A DNA stretch of 64,000 bases from Pedobacter cryoconitis (GTDB lineage Bacteria > Bacteroidota > Bacteroidia > Sphingobacteriales > Sphingobacteriaceae): contig NZ_CP014504.1 in assembly GCF_001590605.1 (NCBI RefSeq), positions 2,666,001 to 2,730,000 of the forward strand, in the 5' to 3' direction. A model generated the notes under the pieces. The model made no database searches and was not told the DNA's origin. It saw only the letters and a program-made list of their open reading frames with translations. Below, one piece after another: positions 8,170-16,091 of this stretch. A program made the position numbers and the translations under genes. The stretch's first letter is position 1. Each line of letters begins with the position of its first letter.

Positions 8170-9879
8170 ATGGATATTGAAAACAAACCTGTTGAACCGT
8201 TTTCTGAAGCAGAAGTGCATTTTGGTAACTTTGACCCGAATCTTGATCTTTCAAGTTATGTATTTCCAACGCTAGATTTACTAGAAAACTATGCTGATAG
8301 CACTACTATTGATGCGGAAACAATTGAAATAAACAAGAATAAAATAGTAGAAACTTTCAGCTTTAGCCAGATTGAGATAGATGCCATAAGAGCTATAGTT
8401 GGGCCATCACTTACTTTATATGAGTTTATTCCAGCGCCAGGTGCCCGGGTTTCAAAGATCAAAAGCCTGAAAGACGACCTTGCACTAATTCTGGCTGCAG
8501 AGATTAATATTATTGGACCGATTCCTGGTAAAGGAACTATGGGTATCGAAGTACCCCATGCGGCCCATGCTTTTGTATCAATCCGTTCAATATTAGCAAC
8601 TCAAGAATTCCAAACTTGTGATTTTGACTTGCCTATCGCTTTGGGCAAAACGATGGGCAATGATGTGTCCCTCATAGAGCTGACTAAACTACCCCATCTA
8701 TTAATAGCGGGCGCAACTGGTCAGGGCAAATCTGTTTGTTTAAATGCGATACTATTCTCGCTTCTTTATAAAAAGCATCCTTCGCAATTAAAGTTAGTAT
8801 TGATAGATACCAATAATTTAGAATTGGGTCTTTTCCGAAATATTGAACGTCATTTTTTAGCAAAACTACCCGGCGAGACTGATGCCATTGTCAGTGATAA
8901 ATTGAAAGCAATCGTTACACTCAATGGTTTGGTTATTGAATTAGATCAACGATATGACTTATTAAATTATGCTGGTGTACGTCAGATTAAAGAATACAAT
9001 CAAAAGTTCATAGAGCGCAAATTAAATCCTGCTGAAAACCATCGCTTCCTTCCTTTTATTGTAGTCGTGATTGATGAATTTGCAGAATTACTAACGGACA
9101 ATAAAGAGATAGAATTAGTAATTAGCCGTTTGGCACAGTTGGGAAGAGCTGCGGGTATTCATTTGATCATCTCCACTCAGCGGCCTTCTGTAAAAATTAT
9201 CACAGGGATTATTAAAGCAAACTTCGCCGGCAGGATAGCATTCCGCGTGACATCTGCTATTGATTCCCGTACAATATTGGATAATAGTGGTGCCGAATTA
9301 TTAAATGGATATGGCGACATGTTACTATCAACTGGAACTGAGATCATTCATCTTCAGGGAGCATATACAGATACATCTGAAGTAGATAGATTGAGTGAAT
9401 TTATTGGCAACCAACGAGGATATTCTAGTGCATATATGTTACCTGAATATAGAATGATGAATACGCCGACTATAGATTTTAACACTGATAGAATTGATCC
9501 CATGTTTGAGGACGCTGCACGTCTGATCGTTATGCATCAGCAAGGCTCAACTTCTCTTATACAAAGAAAACTAAAGTTGGGTTATAATCGTGCAGGCCAA
9601 ATTATCGATCAATTGGAGGCAGCCGGAATAGTCGGGCCTTTTGAAGGAAGTAAAGCAAGAGAAGTAAGTCTGCAAGACGGTTATGCACTTGAAATGTTCT
9701 TAAAAAGTTTAAGATCAGGCAAGCAATCCCCTATTATACCGAAAAAGATAATAGTAGATGAAGTAGATCCTGACCAAACAAAAAACAAGTCAACTAATTT
9801 AGTTGCGAACCCTGCACCTCCTGGTAAGCTCAAGTCTAAATCAAACAAAAAAAGCTTTTGGGATTGGTTGTTTAAATAA
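8170..9879 (+). CDS. Soluble FtsK/SpoIIIE-family DNA translocase paralogue
   Basis: This 569-residue FtsK-family ATPase lacks the usual N-terminal four-helix membrane region; chromosomal FtsK is normally over 800 residues. It has the alpha/beta motor with Walker A at about 179-188 (GATGQGKSVC), Walker B at about 300 (VVVIDEFAEL) and the motif STQRPSVKIITG. A gamma-type winged helix follows near 450-500 (LIQRKLKLGYNRAGQIID). The conserved DPKxxEL segment after Walker A is altered to DTNNLELGLF. The C-terminus is lysine-rich and ends FWDWLFK. It is probably a second FtsK used for accessory DNA or division, or a specialised survivor of a mobile element. The next gene, a K+ channel, follows after 47 bp on the same strand. 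Motor identity is firm; role is inferred. Confidence 0.85.
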   Translation: MDIENKPVEPFSEAEVHFGNFDPNLDLSSYVFPTLDLLENYADSTTIDAETIEINKNKIVETFSFSQIEIDAIRAIVGPSLTLYEFIPAPGARVSKIKSLKDDLALILAAEINIIGPIPGKGTMGIEVPHAAHAFVSIRSILATQEFQTCDFDLPIALGKTMGNDVSLIELTKLPHLLIAGATGQGKSVCLNAILFSLLYKKHPSQLKLVLIDTNNLELGLFRNIERHFLAKLPGETDAIVSDKLKAIVTLNGLVIELDQRYDLLNYAGVRQIKEYNQKFIERKLNPAENHRFLPFIVVVIDEFAELLTDNKEIELVISRLAQLGRAAGIHLIISTQRPSVKIITGIIKANFAGRIAFRVTSAIDSRTILDNSGAELLNGYGDMLLSTGTEIIHLQGAYTDTSEVDRLSEFIGNQRGYSSAYMLPEYRMMNTPTIDFNTDRIDPMFEDAARLIVMHQQGSTSLIQRKLKLGYNRAGQIIDQLEAAGIVGPFEGSKAREVSLQDGYALEMFLKSLRSGKQSPIIPKKIIVDEVDPDQTKNKSTNLVANPAPPGKLKSKSNKKSFWDWLFK

Positions 9880-9926
9880 GTCCTATAAAGTCATCCTTCA
9901 TCACTTATATTCCTCATCCTGCCTTC

Positions 9927-10583
9927 ATGACTACAAATCCTATTAATGAAAATCAACTTGGGTTACTCAATCTGGTTGTATTTGTATTATCAATCTACGT
10001 TCTACTGGCGATCCTGGTAGACACAGTTTTAGTGCTCCCAAAAGAGACATCAATTCTACTGACATATATCGATAATACTATCTGTGTGTTTTTCTTCGCA
10101 GAGTTTTGCTTTCGTTTCTACAAAGCCAAAAATAAGCAAGCTTTTATGAAGTGGGGTTGGATCGACTTGATTTCCAGCGTGCCGGCAGTAAGTTATTTGA
10201 GGGCAGGCCGTATTCTTAGGCTGATCAGATTATTACGGCTTATCCGTGCTTTCCGTTCTACACAAATGTTTGTCAAACATGTTTTCAGGAACAAAGCGAG
10301 GGGAGCTTTCACTTCAGTAACCATACTTGCTATATTGCTGATCATATTTTCTTCAATTGCTATTCTTCAGGTGGAGAAAGATCCTGATAGTAATATTAAA
10401 ACTGCTGAAGATGCCATATGGTGGGCTTATGTAACTATCACAACTGTAGGTTATGGTGATAAATTCCCCGTAACTACCGAAGGACGGATAATTGCAGCGG
10501 TATTGATGACTGCTGGAGTTGGACTATTCGGTACTTTTACTGCATATGTGTCCAGCTGGTTTGCAATAGTGAAAGAGGAATAA
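9927..10583 (+). CDS. Voltage-gated-type potassium channel
   Basis: The protein has 218 residues and hydrophobic segments that fit S1-S6 of a small Kv-like channel. An arginine-rich S4 (RAGRILRLIRLLRLIRAFRS) lies near 90-110. The pore has the selectivity filter TTVGYGD near residues 172-178, and a final helix (AAVLMTAGVGLFGTFTAYV) follows. The first helices are compact, so it is at the short end for six-helix channels. It should sit in the inner membrane and conduct K+. It follows the FtsK paralogue in the same direction after 47 bp, with no obvious functional link. A second channel of this family, with an added zinc ribbon, is encoded at 30192-31019. Confidence 0.9.
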   Translation: MTTNPINENQLGLLNLVVFVLSIYVLLAILVDTVLVLPKETSILLTYIDNTICVFFFAEFCFRFYKAKNKQAFMKWGWIDLISSVPAVSYLRAGRILRLIRLLRLIRAFRSTQMFVKHVFRNKARGAFTSVTILAILLIIFSSIAILQVEKDPDSNIKTAEDAIWWAYVTITTVGYGDKFPVTTEGRIIAAVLMTAGVGLFGTFTAYVSSWFAIVKEE

Positions 10584-10976
10584 ATTACGAGGCCTGTATT
10601 TTGTTCAGCAAACCGATGGCATACTTTAGTTATTAAAAATCAATAGTATAAGTCAGCGCAGTGAGGAGCTACCTGTTTATGTTGACCACAAATTCTATGA
10701 ATTATACTCTCCACGACGTATATATCTTTCCAGACGACTTGAATCTTTCATGCAATCATTTTACTTATTTCAAAAATACATAAATAGAATCAAACGTTTA
10801 AATATTTCGGAAAATTTCATGCAATGACAGCTTCAATAGTGTAACTTGTTTCTTGCCATCTGTAAAGCTAAATATGTTTAAGACCATTTAAGAATTTTCG
10901 CTACCCTAGACAGTCTGATTTTTAGGAAGGGTTACAATTTATTAAAACGGCGAACTGGTGTAGATCGCCGTTTATG
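10584..10976. other. Intergenic region, no gene seen
   Basis: This 393-bp convergent gap contains no frame I would call a gene on either strand. The sequence CATGCAAT occurs twice (about 10750 and 10820). The only clear structure is the hairpin at its right end, described separately. Confidence 0.5.
10945..10973 (-). terminator. Hairpin terminator after the GNAT gene
   Basis: Arms AAACGGCG and CGCCGTTT are exact complements around a 13-nt loop. They sit 3 bp past the stop of the GNAT gene on the minus strand and are followed there by a short T-containing tail. Confidence 0.6.
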
Positions 10977-11423
10977 TTACTTCCACCAATAGTAATAATT
11001 GTGATTACCGTCATATTCAAAACCGCAACGTGGATAGAGCTTGTTCCCTATGTCGTTTGTCTTTTCTGTTTCAAGCATCAGTCCGCAAGCTCCCGTTTCT
11101 ATGCACCATTGTTTACTATAGTCTATCAATGCTATCGAAAGTCCTTTGCCTCTGTAATCGGGATGAACGAATAAATCGCTCAATAGCCATTGCTTTTGTA
11201 ATTTGATGTAATGGTAGAGTTTGTACAACTGAACAAAGCCAACAGCATTTCCCTCCAAATAAACAAGGAAAATGTTAGATTGCTCATTGTCCAACCGTTC
11301 CTGAATAAACTTTTTGCATTTTTCGTAATCGTCTGCCTGACGGTAAAACACCCGATAATCGTTGAATAATGCTGCTGCTGTGTCCAGGTCTTCCAAACCT
11401 GCTTTCTTAATTTTGTAACCCAT
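10977..11423 (-). CDS. GNAT-family N-acetyltransferase
   Basis: The 148-residue protein has the GNAT fold. The acetyl-CoA pyrophosphate loop appears as VHPDYRGKGLSIALID (the R/Q-x-x-G-x-G/A pattern, about residues 88-103), preceded by the strand QWLLSDLFV. It ends with CGFEYDGNHNYYYWW, typical of small-molecule acetyltransferases of this family. The first part (YKIKKAGLEDLDTAAALFNDYR) is the usual substrate-side beginning. The substrate cannot be told from sequence. It is a single gene with its own terminator, in an accessory stretch between the K+ channel and a broken gene, so recent acquisition is possible. Confidence 0.9.
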   Translation of the reverse strand: MGYKIKKAGLEDLDTAAALFNDYRVFYRQADDYEKCKKFIQERLDNEQSNIFLVYLEGNAVGFVQLYKLYHYIKLQKQWLLSDLFVHPDYRGKGLSIALIDYSKQWCIETGACGLMLETEKTNDIGNKLYPRCGFEYDGNHNYYYWWK

Positions 11424-11550
11424 TGTTTAAATTATTTTGATTAATAGTGTAAAGGTAAATGATAACAGGATTAGCCGAATGGTACAGTTTCAGGATAATC
11501 AGGTAGTCCAGATAAACTCTTATTACTTCTTCTGTTTACACCATTATCTT

Positions 11551-11716
11551 TTACTGATTTGGTAGCAAAAGGTCAATCGTGATGTTTCCGTCTGTATAAG
11601 TTACTAGCTGTTCAGCAGTTTTATCTGCACCTATTCGCTCAATGGTAACCTGCGAACGGATAGTGTTTGCCCCGATATGGAAATTTTGGCCAGTTTAATT
11701 CTTCTTTCAGGTGCAT
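11551..11716 (-). pseudogene. Frameshifted small gene
   Basis: Read on the minus strand from the ATG at 11716, the frame begins MHLKEELNWPKF and then shifts. The neighbouring frame continues IGANTIRSQVTIERIGADK and AEQLVTYTDGNITIDLLLPNQ to the TAA at 11551. Length is 166 nt, 55 codons plus one base, so one extra base (a C near 11680) separates the two halves. The restored protein would have about 54 residues and looks beta-rich. I do not recognise the family. It lies downstream of the DapA-family gene on the same strand but beyond that gene's terminator. Confidence 0.5.
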
Positions 11717-11767
11717 TTTATATTTCCTTGTTTTTTATTACTTATCACTGAAATAGTAATGTACAAA

Positions 11768-11794
11768 GCCCGAAACTTTTTACTGCTTTCGGGC
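11768..11794 (-). terminator. Terminator of the cupin/DapA-family operon
   Basis: Arms GCCCGAAA and TTTCGGGC pair perfectly around an 11-nt loop, 83 bp after the stop of the DapA-family gene. The minus-strand tail is short in T, so termination strength is uncertain. Confidence 0.5.
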
Positions 11795-11876
11795 CTTTAG
11801 ATTGTGGTTACTTTACATTTTCTATTGAAGCATTAAAATCGATAGGTAACACATTGCCATTGTTTTAAAACTATGG

Positions 11877-12776
11877 TTAATACTGATAAATTTCACTCTT
11901 AATAGCTGAAAGTATACCATCCAGTTCTGATGTCTCATTTTCAGTAAGCGGTTTCAGAGGACTTTTGAAACCACCACCGTCTATTCCCAATAGGTCTAAA
12001 CCTGTTTTTATCGCACGTGGCAAACCTTTCGCTACAATGAATTTCAGTAAATCTACCTGCTTGTAAAATAGTCTTCGGGCTTGATCCAGATCATTTTCCT
12101 GTACAGCATCGTAAAGAGCAATATTGAGTTCGGGTATAAGGTTCGCAGCAGCGGTGCACCAACCGGTAGCACCTGCGGAGAAGGCTGCCAATGCTAAAGG
12201 ATTAGAGCCGTTAAAAAATGTTACTTCTTCCCCCAACTCTTTTCTCAAATAGTGCATACGCTGAATATCGCCTGTACTTTCCTTAATCATCGTAACATTA
12301 GGGATCTGCAATAGACGTTTCAGCAATGCAGGCGACATATCTACACCAGCTGTTGCTGGATTGTTATATGCCATTATAGGAATTGAAATTTTTGAAGCAA
12401 CGGTATCGTAATGTTTCACAATTTCGTCGTCGGTAAGTTTCCAATAGCTCATCGGACTAATCATGACAGCTGTTGCACCTGCTTTTTCGGCAAATTGTGA
12501 GTGATAAACGGTTTTCTCTGTTGTAAGATTAGAAACACCTACCAATATAGGAACCCGATTTGCTACCTGTTGTATGGTGGCTTCTGTCATAGCTTCCTTT
12601 TCTGCATCAGTAAGGTAAGGCATTACACCAGTACTTCCCAATGGAGCGATACCGTGAGAACCTGCCGAAACCAAGCGTTCTACATGTTTTTTGAATAATG
12701 GAATATCAATGCTTTCGTTGTTGTCAAACGGCGTAACCGGATAAGCGACTACCCCTTTAAATGGTGCTTTTTTCAT
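11877..12776 (-). CDS. Dihydrodipicolinate synthase / N-acetylneuraminate lyase family aldolase
   Basis: This 299-residue TIM-barrel class I aldolase has the substrate loop GSTGVMPYL, the catalytic tyrosine in YNNPATAGVD and the Schiff-base lysine in MIKESTGD. It is the usual length for the DapA/NanA superfamily. It is unlikely to be the housekeeping dapA: it is the second gene of a cupin operon divergent from a MocR regulator, an arrangement suited to a catabolic or specialised pathway. The family also includes keto-deoxy sugar acid and hydroxyproline-derived substrate enzymes, so the substrate is open. Transcription is probably shared with the cupin gene 20 bp upstream and controlled at the palindromic region 13328-13383. 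Confidence 0.9.
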   Translation of the reverse strand: MKKAPFKGVVAYPVTPFDNNESIDIPLFKKHVERLVSAGSHGIAPLGSTGVMPYLTDAEKEAMTEATIQQVANRVPILVGVSNLTTEKTVYHSQFAEKAGATAVMISPMSYWKLTDDEIVKHYDTVASKISIPIMAYNNPATAGVDMSPALLKRLLQIPNVTMIKESTGDIQRMHYLRKELGEEVTFFNGSNPLALAAFSAGATGWCTAAANLIPELNIALYDAVQENDLDQARRLFYKQVDLLKFIVAKGLPRAIKTGLDLLGIDGGGFKSPLKPLTENETSELDGILSAIKSEIYQY

Positions 12777-12796
12777 TTTTTATATTGCTTTAAAAG

Positions 12797-13285
12797 TTAA
12801 AAATCTCTGTTCTCTTCCTCGCGTAATGCTACACCCAGGTTTTGCAGTTGCGGCGCATTTTCGCAAGCAAAATATTTCGCAGGTTCACTATCGCTTAGGT
12901 TTTGATGCTGATGCCACGCCCAAGACGGAATATAAACGGCATCACCTGCTTCCCACTCTACTATATCATCTTCTACTCGTGTCCAACCTTTACCCTCGAT
13001 GACATATAGAACGGTTTCGTAAGTATGGCGGTGCAGGTTCGTTTTTTGTCCGGGTAACAGACCGCCAATAGTCATACTTACATTTTTACTTGGTAAGTCA
13101 ACAAAGAAAACTGGGTGCTTTCTTTCTTCGGAAAACTGGTTGTGTACCCCCGCATTTTCAACGTTCTTGTGAATGAAGTGTGAGGGTTTGACATATGTTG
13201 GTCTTGCGAATGTTTGATGAAAATCTTTAGAGTTGAATTGCTTTTGCTCTGCGTGGATTTTTTTATTAACTCCTGTTTCTAACAT
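12797..13285 (-). CDS. Single-domain cupin protein
   Basis: The 162-residue protein has both cupin motifs: HRHTYETVLYVIEGKG (about 84-99) and WEAGDAVYIPSWAWHQHQN (about 110-128). They contribute a typical metal-binding His/Glu set. The N-terminal 60 residues are helical or extended and have no recognised domain. It is the first gene of the operon with the DapA-family aldolase, 20 bp apart. Likely roles are a small metal-dependent enzyme or ligand-binding partner of the same pathway. Expression is probably governed by the MocR regulator transcribed divergently 99 bp away. Confidence 0.88.
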   Translation of the reverse strand: MLETGVNKKIHAEQKQFNSKDFHQTFARPTYVKPSHFIHKNVENAGVHNQFSEERKHPVFFVDLPSKNVSMTIGGLLPGQKTNLHRHTYETVLYVIEGKGWTRVEDDIVEWEAGDAVYIPSWAWHQHQNLSDSEPAKYFACENAPQLQNLGVALREEENRDF

Positions 13286-13322
13286 AACTGAAATTTTTTA
13301 TGATTTTTGCATTATTGCGACA

Positions 13323-13330
13323 CAAAAGTA
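13323..13330 (-). promoter_or_regulatory. -7 box of the cupin/DapA operon
   Basis: On the minus strand this reads TACTTTTG, a match to TAnnTTTG, 38 bp before the cupin start. It overlaps the left arm of the GTATCAT palindrome at 13328-13334. Confidence 0.5.
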
Positions 13331-13383
13331 TCATACCTTTGGACTACACTCATGATACAGTTTTAATAAAAATAGATAGTCCA
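13328..13383. promoter_or_regulatory. Two interleaved inverted repeats: probable MocR operator
   Basis: GTATCAT (13328-13334) pairs with ATGATAC (13352-13358). Interleaved with it, TGGACTA (13340-13346) pairs with TAGTCCA (13377-13383). They lie between the divergent cupin and mocR genes and cover both -7 boxes, and the last arm ends two bases before the mocR ATG. Operator function and autoregulation are inferred. Confidence 0.6.
13334..13341 (+). promoter_or_regulatory. -7 box of the MocR regulator gene
   Basis: TACCTTTG is an exact TAnnTTTG match 43 bp before the ATG at 13385. It lies between the arms of the GTATCAT palindrome, so a bound regulator would block it. Confidence 0.6.
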
Positions 13384-13384
13384 G

Positions 13385-14806
13385 ATGCTAAGAGGTTGGA
13401 AATTTGAAGTACAGTTAGACGAACAATCGGATAAAGCCATTTATCTGCAAATAGCCGATGCTATAATAAAAGACATTCATTCGGGCAGATTAAAGCCAGG
13501 CGATGCTTTGCCCGGCAGTAGAAATCTTGCACAACTTTTAAAAATAAACAGGAATACAGTTGTAGAAGCACTTAATGTACTGCTTATTGAGGGTTGGCTG
13601 GTTTCTAAAGAACGGCAGGGGACTTTTGTTTCTGATACATTGCCCGATTTCAAAAAAGCGCAAAACAGCAGTCTTGCAACCTCTGCCATAAAAAATGCGA
13701 CAAGCAAACATTATCATATACAGTTTGACGACGGAAGCCCCGACAGTAAAATTGCGCCCATTACTGAATTGGCAAGGGCATACCGCCAAATATTCAATCA
13801 AAAAGCAAGATGGCAGATGATGGGCTACGGCAGCGAGTTGGGCGAATTGGAATTTAGAAAAAATATTGTTCAAATGCTCAATCATCAAAGAGGAATGCAG
13901 GTTGATGAACACAGCATTTGCATTACCCGAGGCAGTCAAATGGCGATGTATCTGACAGCACAATGCTTGTTTACAAAAGATGATTATTTAATGATTGAAA
14001 ATCCAGGATATAAACCTGCCTGGAAGGCATTTGAAAATGCGGGTGCAAAGCTGTTGGCTGTAAGAGTAGATAAAGATGGTTTACTGATTGAAGATGTTAT
14101 TTCTTATCTAAAATCAAGTAAGAAGATAAAGGCAATTTACCTCACGCCACATCGCCAATATCCGACTACTGCAACGTTAAGCCTAAAAAGAAGATTGGAA
14201 TTAATAAGATTGTCTAACAAATATGGTTTTATGATTATTGAAGATGATTATGATAATGAGTTTCATTTTGGTTATCGTCCGATTTTACCATTGTCAAGTT
14301 TTACAGAACTGAAAAACTATGTTTACATTGGTACAATGAGCAAGGTTGTTGCACCAGCTCTGCGTATTGGTTATTTGGCAAGCAATGACAGCTCTTTGAT
14401 TGAAAGAGTGGGCAATTTGCGGAAAATTATTGATGTGCAGGGTGATAGTATAATGGAGCAGGCAATTCTGCAACTTATCAAAGATGGTACAATAAAACGC
14501 CATATAAAAAAATCAACTCATCATTATAAAGCCAAAAGAGACTTCACGGTAACATTGCTGAACAAATATATGCAGGACAAAGCAACTTATGTTATTCCCG
14601 ATGGCGGTTTGGCTTTTTGGGTTGTTCCTAATCAGCATGTAGATTGGTTAAAGGTTTCCAAAAAACTGCAAGCCAAAGGCATCAAAATTATTACACCTGA
14701 CACCTATAGCTTTGATGAAACTGTCAATGGTATAAGATTAGGCTACGGGTCGCTTTCTGAAAAAGAATTGGAAGAGGGGATAATTGCTTTGGCAGAAATG
14801 TTGTAA
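13385..14806 (+). CDS. MocR/PdxR-type GntR regulator with aminotransferase domain
   Basis: This 473-residue regulator has an N-terminal GntR winged helix (about 10-80; DIHSGRLKPGDALPGSRNLA and KINRNTVVEALNVL). A full fold-type I aminotransferase-like domain follows, with the PLP lysine K320 in GTMSKVVAPALRIGY. It therefore belongs to the MocR subfamily, which senses PLP or a PLP-amino acid adduct. It is divergent from the cupin/DapA-family operon, the normal position for its target, and the intergenic repeats fit its binding. The N-terminus MLRGWKFEVQLDEQSDKAIYLQIADAI is the usual beginning. Effector and target pathway are unknown. Confidence 0.92.
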   Translation: MLRGWKFEVQLDEQSDKAIYLQIADAIIKDIHSGRLKPGDALPGSRNLAQLLKINRNTVVEALNVLLIEGWLVSKERQGTFVSDTLPDFKKAQNSSLATSAIKNATSKHYHIQFDDGSPDSKIAPITELARAYRQIFNQKARWQMMGYGSELGELEFRKNIVQMLNHQRGMQVDEHSICITRGSQMAMYLTAQCLFTKDDYLMIENPGYKPAWKAFENAGAKLLAVRVDKDGLLIEDVISYLKSSKKIKAIYLTPHRQYPTTATLSLKRRLELIRLSNKYGFMIIEDDYDNEFHFGYRPILPLSSFTELKNYVYIGTMSKVVAPALRIGYLASNDSSLIERVGNLRKIIDVQGDSIMEQAILQLIKDGTIKRHIKKSTHHYKAKRDFTVTLLNKYMQDKATYVIPDGGLAFWVVPNQHVDWLKVSKKLQAKGIKIITPDTYSFDETVNGIRLGYGSLSEKELEEGIIALAEML

Positions 14807-14960
14807 AATGCGCCGAAACGAAGGCAAGCCTTCTTCTGCAAGGGATTGTCTGATAAAATCAATCCGATGAAATATTGACCATCATTAATGCAAAAAAAAC
14901 TAATTCATTTTTTATAATTCGGACATAATACACCGATCCCAAAAATCAAGCCCTATCTTT

Positions 14961-15461
14961 CTATGTCATTATCAAGGTCAAATCTATTCTATCTTGTTCT
15001 ATTAATTCTTTCAGCTCATCTTCATTCGGCAGGTATAAACGATACTTACTTGCAAATAATTTTTCATTTTCTGCTAGAATGGAATATTTAACAATTGTTT
15101 CATCTTTTTCTGTGCAAAGTATCATGCCAATAGTTGGATTATCACCCTCACCTTTCTTCAAATCATTATACATCCTGACATACATATCCATCTGTCCAAT
15201 TGCACCATGAGTTAGTTCATCAGTTTTCAGATCAATCAGCACAAAGCACTTCAAGTAATAGTTGTAAAAAACCAAATCAATAAAAAAGTCAGAAGTATCA
15301 GTAACAATATGTTGTTGTCTTGCTATAAAAGCAAACGCCTTTCCCAATTCCATTAAAAATTGCTGTAGGTGATTAATCAATGCTGTTTCTATTTTATTTT
15401 CTGATGTCTTTACATTTATAGGCAAGCCCAAAAATTCAAATATATAACGATCATTTATTAA
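14961..15461 (-). pseudogene. YhcG/DUF1016-type PDDEXK nuclease, 3' fragment
   Basis: Starting right after the stop of the HTH gene and in the same frame, the sequence reads LINDRYIFEFLGLPINVK and continues to the stop at 14961. YIFEFLGLP is the start of the C-terminal nuclease domain of YhcG proteins. The nuclease core is present: DFFIDLVFYNYYLKCFVLID then LKTDEL, then GQMDMYVRMYND. Full YhcG proteins have about 340-380 residues; the N-terminal half with its helical domain is missing and there is no good ATG (only TTG at 15431). It is a remnant created by a deletion or recombination. Intact YhcG proteins are found with restriction systems and mobile elements. Confidence 0.8.
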
Positions 15462-15773
15462 TTATTCATCTCTAGGAGCTTCACCTTTGATTTTACCGCT
15501 TTGCAGAATGTTGTATAGGGTTTTGGTGCAGATTCCTAAGAGTTTGGATGCTTGTTTAATAGTTAAGAACTCTAATAAGACAGGGTGGTTTATAACCGAG
15601 ATTAGATTTTCTTTAACCTGTGTCTCCGATACTTTAATCTTTAAGTCACGGATCTTTTGTTTGGCGTGTCTGCCATTACATATCGTACCACAGAACCTCG
15701 TTACGGTAGTTTTTGCACGAAACGGTTTTACGCAGTGTTCACAGATTCTTTGGATGTTGATGTTTGAACTCAT
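15462..15773 (-). CDS. Truncated zinc-finger/HTH protein of mobile-element type
   Basis: The 103-residue product has four cysteines near the N-terminus (CEHC and FCGTIC) that may bind zinc. Its excisionase/MerR-like HTH ([29 protein letters not shown]) resembles small DNA-binding proteins of Bacteroidota integrative elements. In such proteins the sequence after SGKIK normally continues for a further 10-25 residues to complete the wing. Here it turns into EAPRDE and stops, and the reading frame continues directly into the YhcG remnant. So the gene is probably 3'-truncated at the same recombination junction. Its upstream region holds the phased 10-bp repeats at 15872-15918, which it or its intact relatives could bind (inference). 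Confidence 0.6.
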   Translation of the reverse strand: MSSNINIQRICEHCVKPFRAKTTVTRFCGTICNGRHAKQKIRDLKIKVSETQVKENLISVINHPVLLEFLTIKQASKLLGICTKTLYNILQSGKIKGEAPRDE

Positions 15774-15871
15774 TGCCTTGTTTTTTGTTCCTTTTCATTA
15801 TCCCTGTAGGCACCTTTTTACTGCTTAAATCATCGGTAGTTATCTCGCCACTTTTTAGCCCTTTTTAGGGT

Positions 15872-15921
15872 AATTAAGGAGAAATAAGAGGAATTAAGGG
15901 TAATTAAGCGCCATTAAGCGC
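15872..15921. repeat. Five 10-bp phased repeats (AATTAAGNGN)
   Basis: Copies begin at 15872, 15882, 15892, 15902 and 15912, exactly one helical turn apart: AATTAAGGAG, AAATAAGAGG, AATTAAGGGT, AATTAAGCGC, CATTAAGCGC. They lie 100-150 bp upstream of the HTH gene, beside an inverted repeat TTTTACCCT (15926-15934) / AGGGTAAAA (15946-15954). They look like iterons or an operator array of a mobile element. No integrase is present. Confidence 0.7.
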
Positions 15922-16091
15922 AATGTTTTACCCTGTATTTTTTTGAGGGTAAAATTTTGTGCTTGAGGAACAAATGTGTGAAAAACTGTGGCAATTACCC
16001 AAGAATTTGGACAAAAGAAATCCACATAACTTATTAACAATAAGCTATTTACTATTCAATATTTAACATGATTATTCGTAATTATACAGGG

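Noticed and set aside
13538..13963. Minus-strand frame of 141 codons
   Set aside because: It is antisense to the MocR gene, whose domains are complete; no protein signature was seen.
10584..16091. Complete integrative element
   Set aside because: No integrase, relaxase or flanking direct repeats or tRNA target were found; only remnants are present.
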